Below are positions 46,900 to 55,521 of a stretch of DNA of 64,000 nt, one piece after another. Numbering within the stretch: position 1 is the first letter of the stretch; the number at the start of each line of letters is the position of its first letter. Under the pieces are notes generated by a model. It was not told the DNA's origin. It did no database searches and was given only the letters and a program-made list of their open reading frames with translations. The stretch comes from Oscillospiraceae bacterium (lineage in GTDB: Bacteria; Bacillota; Clostridia; Oscillospirales; Ruminococcaceae), in the NCBI GenBank assembly GCA_021202155.1, contig JAJQDP010000007.1, positions 1 to 64,000 of the forward strand, in the 5' to 3' direction. The position numbers and the translations under genes were made by a program.

Positions 46900-47340
46900 C
46901 TACCAATTCAACATAGACAATATGGTGTTAATAGTTGCGTCTTTCTCTTGCTCTTTTGCTGTCTGATAAAGCTGATAATAGTAATCCTTATCAGATTCAG
47001 CCTTTTCTTTCTTCTGCTTTAAACGGGATATTTCTTCCTCAAGATTGCTGACTGCCGTCTGCAATACCGGGTCGGAATCCGCAGACCGCTCTTTTGATGA
47101 GGATATATCGCTGATCTGAGAAGAAAACAAACCATTATGTCTGACAGCTTTATTAAGGTCTTCGACAAGGTCATCTATTTTGGAATTTACCGATGTACTC
47201 TTTGTCGACGACTTGTCCCTCAGATTGTCTAAAATTGTTTGCAGACTTTCCTGATTCTTCTTATAGGATTTGTAAGCGGAGTTGTACTTTTTGTACAGCT
47301 CATAATAACTACTACTTGTCAATCCCATATCAATAGCCAC
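46900..47340 (-). CDS. Coiled-coil protein, DUF5082/YwqH-like
   Basis: This 146-aa, mostly coiled-coil protein (YKKYNSAYKSYKKNQESLQT ... NLEEEISRLKQKKEKAESDK) resembles in length and style the small helical proteins (YwqH/DUF5082) that accompany LXG substrates in Bacillus and assist their export. It has no WXG motif and no signal peptide. It lies between a WXG-type gene and the LXG-like gene, each within about 21 bp, which fits a substrate-partner role. Assignment is tentative. Confidence 0.6.
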   Translation of the reverse strand: MAIDMGLTSSSYYELYKKYNSAYKSYKKNQESLQTILDNLRDKSSTKSTSVNSKIDDLVEDLNKAVRHNGLFSSQISDISSSKERSADSDPVLQTAVSNLEEEISRLKQKKEKAESDKDYYYQLYQTAKEQEKDATINTILSMLNW

Positions 47341-47360
47341 TCCTTTCTCAAATCAACATA

Positions 47361-47756
47361 TCAGCTTGTCATAGCCTTCACAAATTCGATTCTCAGAGAA
47401 TCATCCTGTTCCTCGTATTCCGCTTCCGCTTCAACGAGGGCATCATAAATCTCTTCGAGTGTGTCACCAAAATCTTCGATTTTTCTGATGAGCAGATTAT
47501 ATTGGGACTCAAATTCGTTTCTGCCGCTTCCGACCCAATTACTCTCAAGTTTTACCGTAGTGTCGCTGACCTTATATTTGAGATCCTTGTACGATGAAAC
47601 AATCTCCTTAATCTTCTTATGAGTTTCGTTGATCATCGCAGTATCAATTGTTCCGGGCGGCTTACTACATTGAGGCAGAGTATTTACTTCACCACCGCGA
47701 AAGCCTCCACCGCCTCCGCCGCCGCCAAATGCACTTCCAATTGAACTGGTTGCCAT
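47361..47756 (-). CDS. WXG-type protein with a Gly-rich N-terminus
   Basis: This 131-aa protein has a Gly-rich N-terminal segment (AFGGGGGGGGFRGGEVN), then a helical hairpin with 'VKLESNWVGSGRNEFESQYN', a WXG motif (W-V-G), and an acidic C-terminal helix. The Gly-rich extension is unusual for the family. The gene lies 18 bp after essC, so it could be the primary partner of the ATPase. A ribosome site (GGAGGGG) precedes the start. Confidence 0.8.
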   Translation of the reverse strand: MATSSIGSAFGGGGGGGGFRGGEVNTLPQCSKPPGTIDTAMINETHKKIKEIVSSYKDLKYKVSDTTVKLESNWVGSGRNEFESQYNLLIRKIEDFGDTLEEIYDALVEAEAEYEEQDDSLRIEFVKAMTS

Positions 47757-47774
47757 ATTTGCCCCTCCTACTAA

Positions 47775-50700
47775 TTACTCAAAAAGTTTTATCTTCTTCT
47801 GTGAAATGCCATCGAAGCGATAAGCCATGCTGCTATCAAATCCAACATCGGTTTTAACTCTTCCCGTGACATCAAGTAACTTGCACTCTGAAAGCTGCGC
47901 AAAGAGTATCGCCTGCCGTTCATCTTTTATCGTCTTCAAAAGTTCGGAAGAATTAAAGCCTACCGGTTGGTTATCGACATTTGCAAACAGGACGAAGACT
48001 TTCGCTTCTACAGCCCTTCTCACGACATTTGCCATTCTCTTGCTCAGATCCTTGTCGGAGCATATCTTCCTGAGAACATCGATACTATTGATTACAAGCA
48101 TACTGTAACCGTCATCCGGCTGATCGTCCAATTTTTCTTCCACATCATTGCAGAAGTCTTCGACTGCCATCAGTCCATCTGTTACGCTCGAATGGTATTC
48201 TCTGACAAAGCCAAAATCTTTGCAGAATTGTAGAGAAGCATTTCTGTCGTCGACTACCACTGCGGTAATGTCATGGAATATGATGTTGGAAGCAATCATG
48301 TTCAAGAAGCATCTCGTGAATCTGTCTCTTCCTTCCGAATTTCCAAAGAGCGTGAGTGAACCGCACCTTGACAGCTGAATGCTTGTCAGTTCAACCGTTT
48401 CAAAATCCATTCCAACGGGCAAGATACCTTTATTCCTGAATTTAAGAGGATTATTTCGCATCTCTTCATCAAGGACAAGTTTATTCGGAACCATCGGAAT
48501 TTCGACTGCTTTGGTTTCGCATTTGGAGTTGCGCTTTTCTATGTACCGCTTAAGGTCGATGTTTCTTTCCGCTTCCTTGTCACTCTTACCATACAATGCA
48601 ACCTGGAATTCCAGAATCCTTTTATCAAGTACAAACAGTCCTCTTCCGGGATTCTCTTTAGGTGTCTTTCTGCAATGCCCGAACATATTGCTGTATTCGT
48701 TTGTGTCATTGCAATTCAAAACAAATCTCTTTCCAAAGTTGCCTTGTGTCCTGTAGTTTAGAGCGTTTGAGTTGCCGGTCGCAATGATAAACGAAATTCC
48801 AACTCCCTGTGCCTCTCTGGTTAATATCTCCAACTCCTCAGCTTGATTAGGAAAATATTCTTTAAATGCGGACATATTATCAATGATAATTGCCACTACC
48901 GGCATATCTGTATACCCAGCTTCCAAGTATGCGCTATAGCTACCAACACCCTTTTCAGATAATACTCGTCTTCTCTGCGCGACAAATCTGAAAAGCATTT
49001 TGAATAAATTCTTGCACTTTTCCTCTTCACTTGACAAAACCACGCCACCAACATGTGCTGAATTCTCAAATAGCTTTAACACCATGCTTCCGCAGTCAAC
49101 GATATAGCATTGTACCTGTGTCGGCGTGTATTTTCTTATGAGACCATAGAGTATTGTTTGCAACATCACCGTCTTGCCAGTCTGAGAAGATCCTACAATA
49201 TATGTGTTATCCTTTGAAATATCGAGTTCTACTATACCCTGTCTCTGCTGTTCCGGATCATCAAAAACGCCTATTGGAACGCTTACACTAGTAACGCTTA
49301 TACACTCATATACCAAATCTTCCGTGGATATTTTATCGGTAAGAGCAGGCAAGCAAATTCCGGGAAGCCTGAAAATATTATGAACATCACAATAATCATG
49401 AATATGATTTACTATTGCCTGAAGTTGTGTCACAGAACTATATGTTGCTTTACTTTTTCTGTTAGTATAAACCTCCATCTTCTTTCCCCATATATTTTTT
49501 TCATATATCGAGAAAGTTATGTCCTTGTTTTCATTACCCTCTGGTATGCCCGCTCCACTGTATGCAGATTGAAACAGCTCGAATATTTCGTTGTTTCCAA
49601 CCTGAAAGTACGCTCTACCAGCTTCGACAATCTCTGCGGCAAGTGGTGTTTTAATTACTTCGTTACTATCTTCCTTGGTTTGCACCTTTAGGCAAAGCTT
49701 AAATTTGGAATTTGACCAAATCTGTGCATCAACCACTCCAGCAGGTTTTTGAGTAGCCAATATCAGATGAACTCCTAATGTTCGACCTATACGCGATGCA
49801 GAAATCAGCTCTTTCATAAAATCAGGATACTCTTGCTTCAGTTCTGCGAATTCATCTACAATCATGATAAGATGTGGCAACGGCATCTCGGCTTTGCCGA
49901 CTTCATACAGCTTGATATAATCATTGATATGATTGACACCATATTTTGAAAATACCTCTTGCCGTTTGACGAGTTCCGCCTTTATCGACAACAGCGATCT
50001 TTCAATTTCTCGACCATCAATATTCGTTATCGTTCCAATAAGATGCGGTAAGTCTTTAAACTGATTAGACATTCCTCCACCTTTAAAATCTATGATAACA
50101 AAACCAACCTCATATGGATGGTACAATATAGACATTGAAAGAATGTACGTCTGCAATATCTCAGACTTTCCTGATCCCGTGGTTCCTGCTACCAATCCAT
50201 GAGGACCGTGCGCACTTTGCCTGTCGCCGATATCTAAGTAAATGATATCTCCTTTTCTGTTGATACCAAGTGGTGCCGCCAGACTCCTATAAGCAGAATC
50301 TTTTTTCCAGTTATCTCCGAGGTCAATATCCTCAACCGATAGGATATTCAGCATTTCATACATAGTGTAATTCTTTGTCAGCTCGCCCTGCAACGATACC
50401 TCATCAGTTTCCACCGCTGCCAACTTCATTGCTACACCATGTGCCACCTGATCGGAAATCATCGGCATAGCAAAGGCATATTCTATATCGCCGTTTTCCG
50501 TTTTTAAAATACCGCCGGTACGGTTATGGTACATCCTGACAATTTCACGGCAGCCCAAAGGAAGATTTTCCTCCAGTTCCTCAAAGAACACAAATGTAAA
50601 ACCATATTTTGCGCAGTCTCCGATATACTTTGATATAGGATGCGTATTGATTACAGACGTATCGGTGACGAGTACGACATAATATTCGTCAAAAGGCTCG

Positions 50701-52289
50701 TCCTTATGAGTTATATCTGACTCTCTTTCAGACAAAATTTTATAAAGATATTCTAATATCAAGCCTTTGCTCTCATCGTCGCATCCAATATTTCTGATAT
50801 CCAATGCTTTATTTTCTACATTTCTCAGCCAATGAATCCATTCAAATTTGCTGATGTCACCTTCCTTGAGAATATAAACAAGTCTGACTTCACTATAAAA
50901 ATGCCTTATAACGATGTCCAAGGTCATATTCTTTATCATCTGCACAAGCTTATTAGGCGTACCAACAACGCCCACTCCACATGACTCTTTAAAATCGGAG
51001 TAAATTGGTGCGTTTTCAATATATGTATATTTATTGGCTACTGTTTCCGGCAGACTGGAAAGAGGATCTTCCGGATCTGCAAACTCATTTACTTTGTAAC
51101 TGACCTGATTAGCCGACTTTATTGTTCCTTTTCCCAAATATATATGCAAAAAATCCTTGTCCTGAGGTCTTCTCTCAAAAAGTCTGCTTCCGAAATACTC
51201 AGCTTCTTTGACACTGTCTCCCAAATCCTGATAAATTAAATTATCCACCCTGAGTTCATTTTCTCTGCTTGCCTGTATAGCCGTTTCTTTTTTCTGGATA
51301 TACTCGTTATATGATTTGATTCTATTCGTACATTGAGTTTTATAATCTTTGTTAGCCTGTATGTATGTAATTACTGACGTAACAATACCTATTGTCATTG
51401 ATGCCGCACAGTAGATAACAAACACTCCACCATTTCCGATAACTCCACGCAACAAAATCGTCAGTGCAAGCATAATCAGTGCCGGAATCAAAGACATCAG
51501 CAAATTCTTTTTCTGAGGTGACGGCTTCTGGGTTGGCGATAAGATTTCAAGTTCATCCTCCGAAACAACATACTGTACCCGGGAATGTCTGTTAAAATGA
51601 GGATATTTAAACGCTGTAGACTGTTCATCCAGTTTCTGACTGGAGAGGTTTTTAAGATTACTTATGTTTTGAGCCGAAGTGTATAACCGCCCATTCTTGT
51701 AAAAGAAGCTGACCTCTGCGATAGAGAAGAAATCCATATTCCTGATTTCCGCAAATTCAGTTATTCTCGTTCCATTCACAAATACGCAATACAAACTGCT
51801 GTCAGTATTGCTTATGTAGGTATGCTGACCCTTGCGGCTCAAAACTATCTTATCAAAATCCGAATACTCACCACAAATGCAAATATCGCAATCACTTGTT
51901 CTACCGATCTGGATTCTTTCTGATCTAGCGATGTCGATTTCTAAATTATAATTTTTGACATCATAATCAAAATCCAACATAAAAGAAGCTTCAAACAGGA
52001 CAACCTCTGAATCCTGATATATAATCTGAAATTCATCACCATGAGCCAATTTTCTGCTAATAAATCTTCCGGTACCGCCAAATGTTCCACGAATGCCGTC
52101 AGAAAAGAGAATAAACCACTCTTCATCTCTTTTCATCAGAACGATTTCTATACCTCCGAAAAAATATTCCCTTTTAAGCCTGACATTACACCCGGAAGTA
52201 GTGCCAATTCTCACTTCACTAATATCCGACGATAGCTCGATTTCTTTATATATACTTTTTCCTGAAATTACGAATTTGTATCTGTTCAT
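47775..52289 (-). CDS. essC: EssC-type FtsK/SpoIIIE ATPase of the type VII secretion system
   Basis: This 1504-aa protein has two FHA-like domains at the N-terminus (to about residue 200, e.g. RIQIGRTSDCDICI), two transmembrane helices (about 255-300) and three FtsK/SpoIIIE ATPase domains. Domain 1 has Walker A AGTTGSGKSE near residue 700. Domain 2 has GSSQTGKTV near 1037. Domain 3 has a degenerate site (FGNSEGRDR), as is common in EssC. EssC drives WXG100 export in Firmicutes. It is followed by three candidate substrates or partners and preceded by an EsaB-like gene. Length is that of canonical EssC. Confidence 0.95.
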   Translation of the reverse strand: MNRYKFVISGKSIYKEIELSSDISEVRIGTTSGCNVRLKREYFFGGIEIVLMKRDEEWFILFSDGIRGTFGGTGRFISRKLAHGDEFQIIYQDSEVVLFEASFMLDFDYDVKNYNLEIDIARSERIQIGRTSDCDICICGEYSDFDKIVLSRKGQHTYISNTDSSLYCVFVNGTRITEFAEIRNMDFFSIAEVSFFYKNGRLYTSAQNISNLKNLSSQKLDEQSTAFKYPHFNRHSRVQYVVSEDELEILSPTQKPSPQKKNLLMSLIPALIMLALTILLRGVIGNGGVFVIYCAASMTIGIVTSVITYIQANKDYKTQCTNRIKSYNEYIQKKETAIQASRENELRVDNLIYQDLGDSVKEAEYFGSRLFERRPQDKDFLHIYLGKGTIKSANQVSYKVNEFADPEDPLSSLPETVANKYTYIENAPIYSDFKESCGVGVVGTPNKLVQMIKNMTLDIVIRHFYSEVRLVYILKEGDISKFEWIHWLRNVENKALDIRNIGCDDESKGLILEYLYKILSERESDITHKDEPFDEYYVVLVTDTSVINTHPISKYIGDCAKYGFTFVFFEELEENLPLGCREIVRMYHNRTGGILKTENGDIEYAFAMPMISDQVAHGVAMKLAAVETDEVSLQGELTKNYTMYEMLNILSVEDIDLGDNWKKDSAYRSLAAPLGINRKGDIIYLDIGDRQSAHGPHGLVAGTTGSGKSEILQTYILSMSILYHPYEVGFVIIDFKGGGMSNQFKDLPHLIGTITNIDGREIERSLLSIKAELVKRQEVFSKYGVNHINDYIKLYEVGKAEMPLPHLIMIVDEFAELKQEYPDFMKELISASRIGRTLGVHLILATQKPAGVVDAQIWSNSKFKLCLKVQTKEDSNEVIKTPLAAEIVEAGRAYFQVGNNEIFELFQSAYSGAGIPEGNENKDITFSIYEKNIWGKKMEVYTNRKSKATYSSVTQLQAIVNHIHDYCDVHNIFRLPGICLPALTDKISTEDLVYECISVTSVSVPIGVFDDPEQQRQGIVELDISKDNTYIVGSSQTGKTVMLQTILYGLIRKYTPTQVQCYIVDCGSMVLKLFENSAHVGGVVLSSEEEKCKNLFKMLFRFVAQRRRVLSEKGVGSYSAYLEAGYTDMPVVAIIIDNMSAFKEYFPNQAEELEILTREAQGVGISFIIATGNSNALNYRTQGNFGKRFVLNCNDTNEYSNMFGHCRKTPKENPGRGLFVLDKRILEFQVALYGKSDKEAERNIDLKRYIEKRNSKCETKAVEIPMVPNKLVLDEEMRNNPLKFRNKGILPVGMDFETVELTSIQLSRCGSLTLFGNSEGRDRFTRCFLNMIASNIIFHDITAVVVDDRNASLQFCKDFGFVREYHSSVTDGLMAVEDFCNDVEEKLDDQPDDGYSMLVINSIDVLRKICSDKDLSKRMANVVRRAVEAKVFVLFANVDNQPVGFNSSELLKTIKDERQAILFAQLSECKLLDVTGRVKTDVGFDSSMAYRFDGISQKKIKLFE

Positions 52290-52306
52290 CTGTAACTACC
52301 CGATTC

Positions 52307-52561
52307 CTATTCTGTGAAATATACAATAGTGCCGTTTCTCACTCCGAAATCTGACAACTTTCTGTTTCCTTTAAGGAGTGCAACTGGATTTTCGGACTGC
52401 AAATAACATCTTTTTATGTTGGAAACATCAATGTCAAGCTTGTATGCTTCGTTCAAAGCAATTACCAAATCGTTTGCCGTGATATCCAGAGGTATTTCCA
52501 ACTCTTTTACGGTATTCTTACTTACATTATTGAAAACGATTGTTGCAGACTCCGTTGACAT
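52307..52561 (-). CDS. esaB: EsaB/YukD-like ubiquitin-fold protein
   Basis: This 84-aa protein has the ubiquitin-like YukD/EsaB pattern: 'TIVFNNVSKNTVKELEIPLDITANDLVIALNEAY' and a terminal 'KLSDFGVRNGTIVYFTE'. EsaB is a small cytosolic component or regulator of T7SSb. It stands directly before essC (17 bp), the usual position. The GAAAGGGGAAAT site precedes the start. Confidence 0.9.
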   Translation of the reverse strand: MSTESATIVFNNVSKNTVKELEIPLDITANDLVIALNEAYKLDIDVSNIKRCYLQSENPVALLKGNRKLSDFGVRNGTIVYFTE

Positions 52562-52595
52562 TCCTATTTCCCCTTTCAGGCTTTTGAGTAATTAC

Positions 52596-53657
52596 TCATA
52601 TTATCGAATACATGATTTTCTGCAATGCATCATTTTTCGAAAACGTCTTAATATCCGATTCTTGCTTTCCATACAAATCTATATATCCTATATACCCATT
52701 TATCAAAAACTTCAGTCGAACATTCTCATCGCCAACTTCAACATTTCTGTTGGAATCATATCTGTTGCAAATAAACAAGTACTTTTCAGAGTTGATTCCA
52801 CTTATATTTGACACCATGGTATTTGTGGCAAATAAACTGCCCCTCGTTTGATCTGTAACTACAATAGCCTTATCGCATAAATCCAATAATCTGATTTTGC
52901 TAACACCAAAGGAACTTTCCGTATCAACAACAATGTAATCATATTCACCGCTGTTTTTGGCTTCCGTAACAATCTCAGCGAAAACAGAAAAATCTATTGA
53001 AAGCGAATTCAAGTCTGCTTTAAAGGCAGGCAAATAACTGAAAGTTTCTGTTCTGATACTTTGTCGTATATCTTCATATACATGTTTACTATGGGCAGAC
53101 AATTTTTGATAGACTTCAATTGAGCTGATAGGCGAACCGTCATGTAACAGATATTGAAATGACTGAAGTCTCTCAGCGTTAATGTAAAGTACACTTTTGT
53201 AATCTTGTGCAAGACAATTACAAAGACTTAAAGCAATAGTTGTTTTGCCAACACCGCCTTTTGCTGAGGTTACGACAATAATTTTAGACTTTTTAGAAGA
53301 GGTATCCCCTTTACTTAACTCAACCCAGCTGTCACAGGTTGTATCATTGAATATTTTTTGAACGCTCGAATATTTGAAGATTCTTCTGACATTTCCCTCT
53401 ACATCATCCATAGATTCTTTGTTCTCAGTCAAAATAAATATATTCTCAATATCATGCCTTTCAAAGGTCGGTGAATACAGTTCCTCAGAAATAATCAATA
53501 TTCGTATACTTTGTGGCTTTAAAAATAATTCTTGCAGATACTGACGATCCGTTATTATTTCCAGGTCTATCTTATTCCAGAACTCCTTTATGAATTTGAG
53601 TTGTAATGGCATTATGTATTCTGCATTTTCATCAGCAATGATAATTTTATTACGCAC
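52596..53657 (-). CDS. ParA/MinD-type ATPase with a receiver-like N-terminus
   Basis: This 353-aa protein has an N-terminal ~115 residues that look like a degenerate response-regulator receiver (IIIADENAEYIMPLQLKFI ... ILIISEELYSPTFE), as in CpaE. The ATPase part has the deviant Walker A 'VTSAKGGVGKTTIALSLCN' and 'YDYIVVDTESSFG'. Members of this family place secretion or pilus machines at specific sites in the cell. It is the second gene of the operon, between the FHA gene and esaB. MinD-like ATPases are not standard T7SSb components, so its role is inferred. Confidence 0.85.
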   Translation of the reverse strand: MRNKIIIADENAEYIMPLQLKFIKEFWNKIDLEIITDRQYLQELFLKPQSIRILIISEELYSPTFERHDIENIFILTENKESMDDVEGNVRRIFKYSSVQKIFNDTTCDSWVELSKGDTSSKKSKIIVVTSAKGGVGKTTIALSLCNCLAQDYKSVLYINAERLQSFQYLLHDGSPISSIEVYQKLSAHSKHVYEDIRQSIRTETFSYLPAFKADLNSLSIDFSVFAEIVTEAKNSGEYDYIVVDTESSFGVSKIRLLDLCDKAIVVTDQTRGSLFATNTMVSNISGINSEKYLFICNRYDSNRNVEVGDENVRLKFLINGYIGYIDLYGKQESDIKTFSKNDALQKIMYSII

Positions 53658-53671
53658 AAAAACCTCCTGCT

Positions 53672-54559
53672 TCAGACAACTTTGAACCTGCTGTTTGCAA
53701 AGCTTACTATATCTCCTCTTTTGATCATAACCCTTTCGCCGGCAATCAATCTTTTATCGTTGACAAAGGTTCCGTTCGCACTGTTGTTGTCTATGATATA
53801 GTAGCTGTTATTGATATGCAAAATCTCACAATGTTTCCTGCTTATTCTTGGATTAAACGGAATTGATGCATCAGTCAATTCCTTTTTTCTTCCTATAGTC
53901 GTTCTTTCTTTGCTTATTAACAGTTCAAAGTCGCTCGAAGCGTTAATTGCAACCAGGCGAAGAGGTTCTTCACTTTCAGTCGACATTTCGGCATTATTTA
54001 ACCCGTACTTTTTACAGATATCCTCCAACGAAATGTGCGCATTTGCCAGATCAGAAACAAACTGAGTTTTCTTTTCATCATAGCACGATGAAGAGTTCTG
54101 ACCCATCAACTGAACAATCGACATCCTTAATTCTCTTTCAAAGGATTGTACATTTTTATTTTCCTGCTCGTTTTTTGTAGTGATTGGGATATAAATAAAT
54201 CTGACTTTTAATGTATTGGGATCAACGTACATCTTATCCCACGACAGTAAAATGTTCCTGTATGATAAAAAGCCAATACTCTTTATTTCAACGACGTTTG
54301 AAATCAGGTTTGTCATAATAGTAATCAGCCTATCTGAAGATCTGTCATTGATATATGCAGAAAGTGCTGTATAGCCCTCAGTCAGGTAGAAGAAAGAAGT
54401 TCGACCATTGCGTTCAATCTTCATGCATCTGACAAATATGTCGCTGTCCTGGTTTTGCATCACTTTGTAGTCCATGCTTGCTATATGCACTCCATTGCCA
54501 AGAACGTACTCGCAGTTGTTTCCGCACTTTAATTCTATGACCATCTTTTCAACGTCCAC
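53672..54559 (-). CDS. DUF6382-like and FHA-domain protein, first gene of the T7SS operon
   Basis: This 295-aa protein has an N-terminal ~160 residues that resemble the DUF6382-type domain found before FHA domains in clostridial proteins (YTALSAYINDRSSDRLITIM ... SWDKMYVDPNTLKVRFIYIP). The C-terminal FHA domain has 'RTTIGRKKELTDASIPFNPRISRKHCEI' and 'NSANGTFVNDKRL', so pThr-binding residues are intact. No transmembrane segment is seen, so it is not EssB, although it takes the place near EsaB. It should read phosphorylation by the two kinases. GTG 54559 is the start; an ATG five codons later is the alternative. Confidence 0.85.
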   Translation of the reverse strand: MDVEKMVIELKCGNNCEYVLGNGVHIASMDYKVMQNQDSDIFVRCMKIERNGRTSFFYLTEGYTALSAYINDRSSDRLITIMTNLISNVVEIKSIGFLSYRNILLSWDKMYVDPNTLKVRFIYIPITTKNEQENKNVQSFERELRMSIVQLMGQNSSSCYDEKKTQFVSDLANAHISLEDICKKYGLNNAEMSTESEEPLRLVAINASSDFELLISKERTTIGRKKELTDASIPFNPRISRKHCEILHINNSYYIIDNNSANGTFVNDKRLIAGERVMIKRGDIVSFANSRFKVV

Positions 54560-54773
54560 CGCTACTATGCTCTCCTATCTCTCAAAGCTACTCTAAAATC
54601 ATGTTTGCAAAAATTAAATAAACCTCCTCGGTGCCAAACACCAAGGAGGTTTTTATTAAAAAAATATAACCCCCGTAGCACCAAGACAGTGTCGGAGGTT
54701 GAAAATGGGTCTGCCGGAGGCAGTACCCCCCACACAAATATGCGATAAAACTTTCACAAGCTTCTCACGTCAT
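54560..54773 (-). promoter_or_regulatory. Long leader of the T7SS operon with two tandem terminator-like hairpins
   Basis: About 210 nt separate the predicted start of transcription (near 54773) from the first gene. The leader has hairpin 1 (54668-54700, 8-bp stem, then a run of seven T on the minus strand) and hairpin 2 (54620-54652, AAACCTCC/GGAGGTTT with an inner TTGGTG/CACCGA). Their AACCTCC and GGAGGTT arms can pair with each other, so alternative folds are possible. Confidence 0.55.
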
Positions 54774-54779
54774 GCAAAC

Positions 54780-54808
54780 ATAATATCATGTTTTGCAGAC
54801 TATGTCAA
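54780..54808 (-). promoter_or_regulatory. Promoter of the T7SS operon
   Basis: A perfect TTGACA (54803-54808) and TATTAT (54780-54785) are 17 bp apart on the minus strand. It is the only strong promoter I see for the 20-kb leftward operon. Confidence 0.8.
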
Positions 54809-54861
54809 GAACTTTTCGACAATAAATTTTGAGTTTGTCCCATTTCTCCTTATTCAAGTTG

Positions 54862-55075
54862 ACAACTTTCAAAAAATTTTCAAAACCGACTTGTCAACCC
54901 CCTTCCTTGTCTGTGTTAGTGAAGGGGCAAAAGAAGCCAAAGCAAGATACGCCCGGTCGAACAGTAACTCAATTTTGAGTTACTGCCGCCCCGACATCTT
55001 GATGGGAATTGCGCTTCCCATACCCTCAACACTTGGTTCCTATTAAAAATAGTCACAGCGGCAAAGCCGGTTGCA
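54862..55075 (+). other. Candidate oriT of the mobilisation module
   Basis: This non-coding region upstream of mobC has two hairpins: AGTAACTCAA/TTGAGTTACT (54963-54984) and ATGGGAA-TTGCGC-TTCCCAT (55002-55021). Inverted repeats next to relaxase genes are typical of oriT. A copy with the second hairpin intact exists at 26400-26635, next to a relaxase remnant. The nick site is not known. Confidence 0.7.
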
Positions 55076-55116
55076 GTGGCAGAGCAGTGGCAAAAACGAA
55101 AGAGGTGAAAACGATT

Positions 55117-55521
55117 ATGGCAAGACCAAAAGAAGATGCGGACTTGGTTCACTCGCACCGGGTTGCGTTTCGCCTGACGGATGTAGAGTACGAGATAATC
55201 AAGAAGCGATGCGAGGGTGCGGGAGTGAGTATGTCAGAGTATATGCGAAAGGCTCTGCTCGGCGGGAAGCTCACTATCACTCACGAGATAGTCGCCAAGT
55301 TCCCGGACATCCGTGAGGAAATGAAGCGAATCAGCCTGCTTCTCAGCAACATTGCGAACAACATCAATCAGATTGCGAGATACTTCAACACCGGCGGTCT
55401 GCGATCTCAGGCAGTTACCGCCGAGTTGGAGCGTGCGCTCGATGCTGTTCTCAAAATCCAGCTTGACGTGACGGGGATGGTGAACGAAGTCCATGGCAAT
55501 CTTAAAGCACGGTACAAGTAA
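55117..55521 (+). CDS. mobC: MobC-like relaxosome accessory protein
   Basis: This 134-aa protein starts at 55117, with AGAGGTG upstream. It has an N-terminal ribbon-helix-helix-like part (HRVAFRLTDVEYEIIKKRCEGAG ... SEYMRKALLG) and a C-terminal helical MobC segment (REEMKRISLLLSNIANNINQIARYFNTGG). MobC binds oriT and helps the relaxase to nick. It overlaps the relaxase gene by 29 bp, so the two are coupled. A similar gene is missing from the decayed module at 26.4 kb. Confidence 0.9.
   Translation: MARPKEDADLVHSHRVAFRLTDVEYEIIKKRCEGAGVSMSEYMRKALLGGKLTITHEIVAKFPDIREEMKRISLLLSNIANNINQIARYFNTGGLRSQAVTAELERALDAVLKIQLDVTGMVNEVHGNLKARYK

Noticed and set aside
53672-54559. EssB
   Set aside because: EssB has a pseudokinase domain and a membrane helix; this protein has an FHA domain and no membrane segment.
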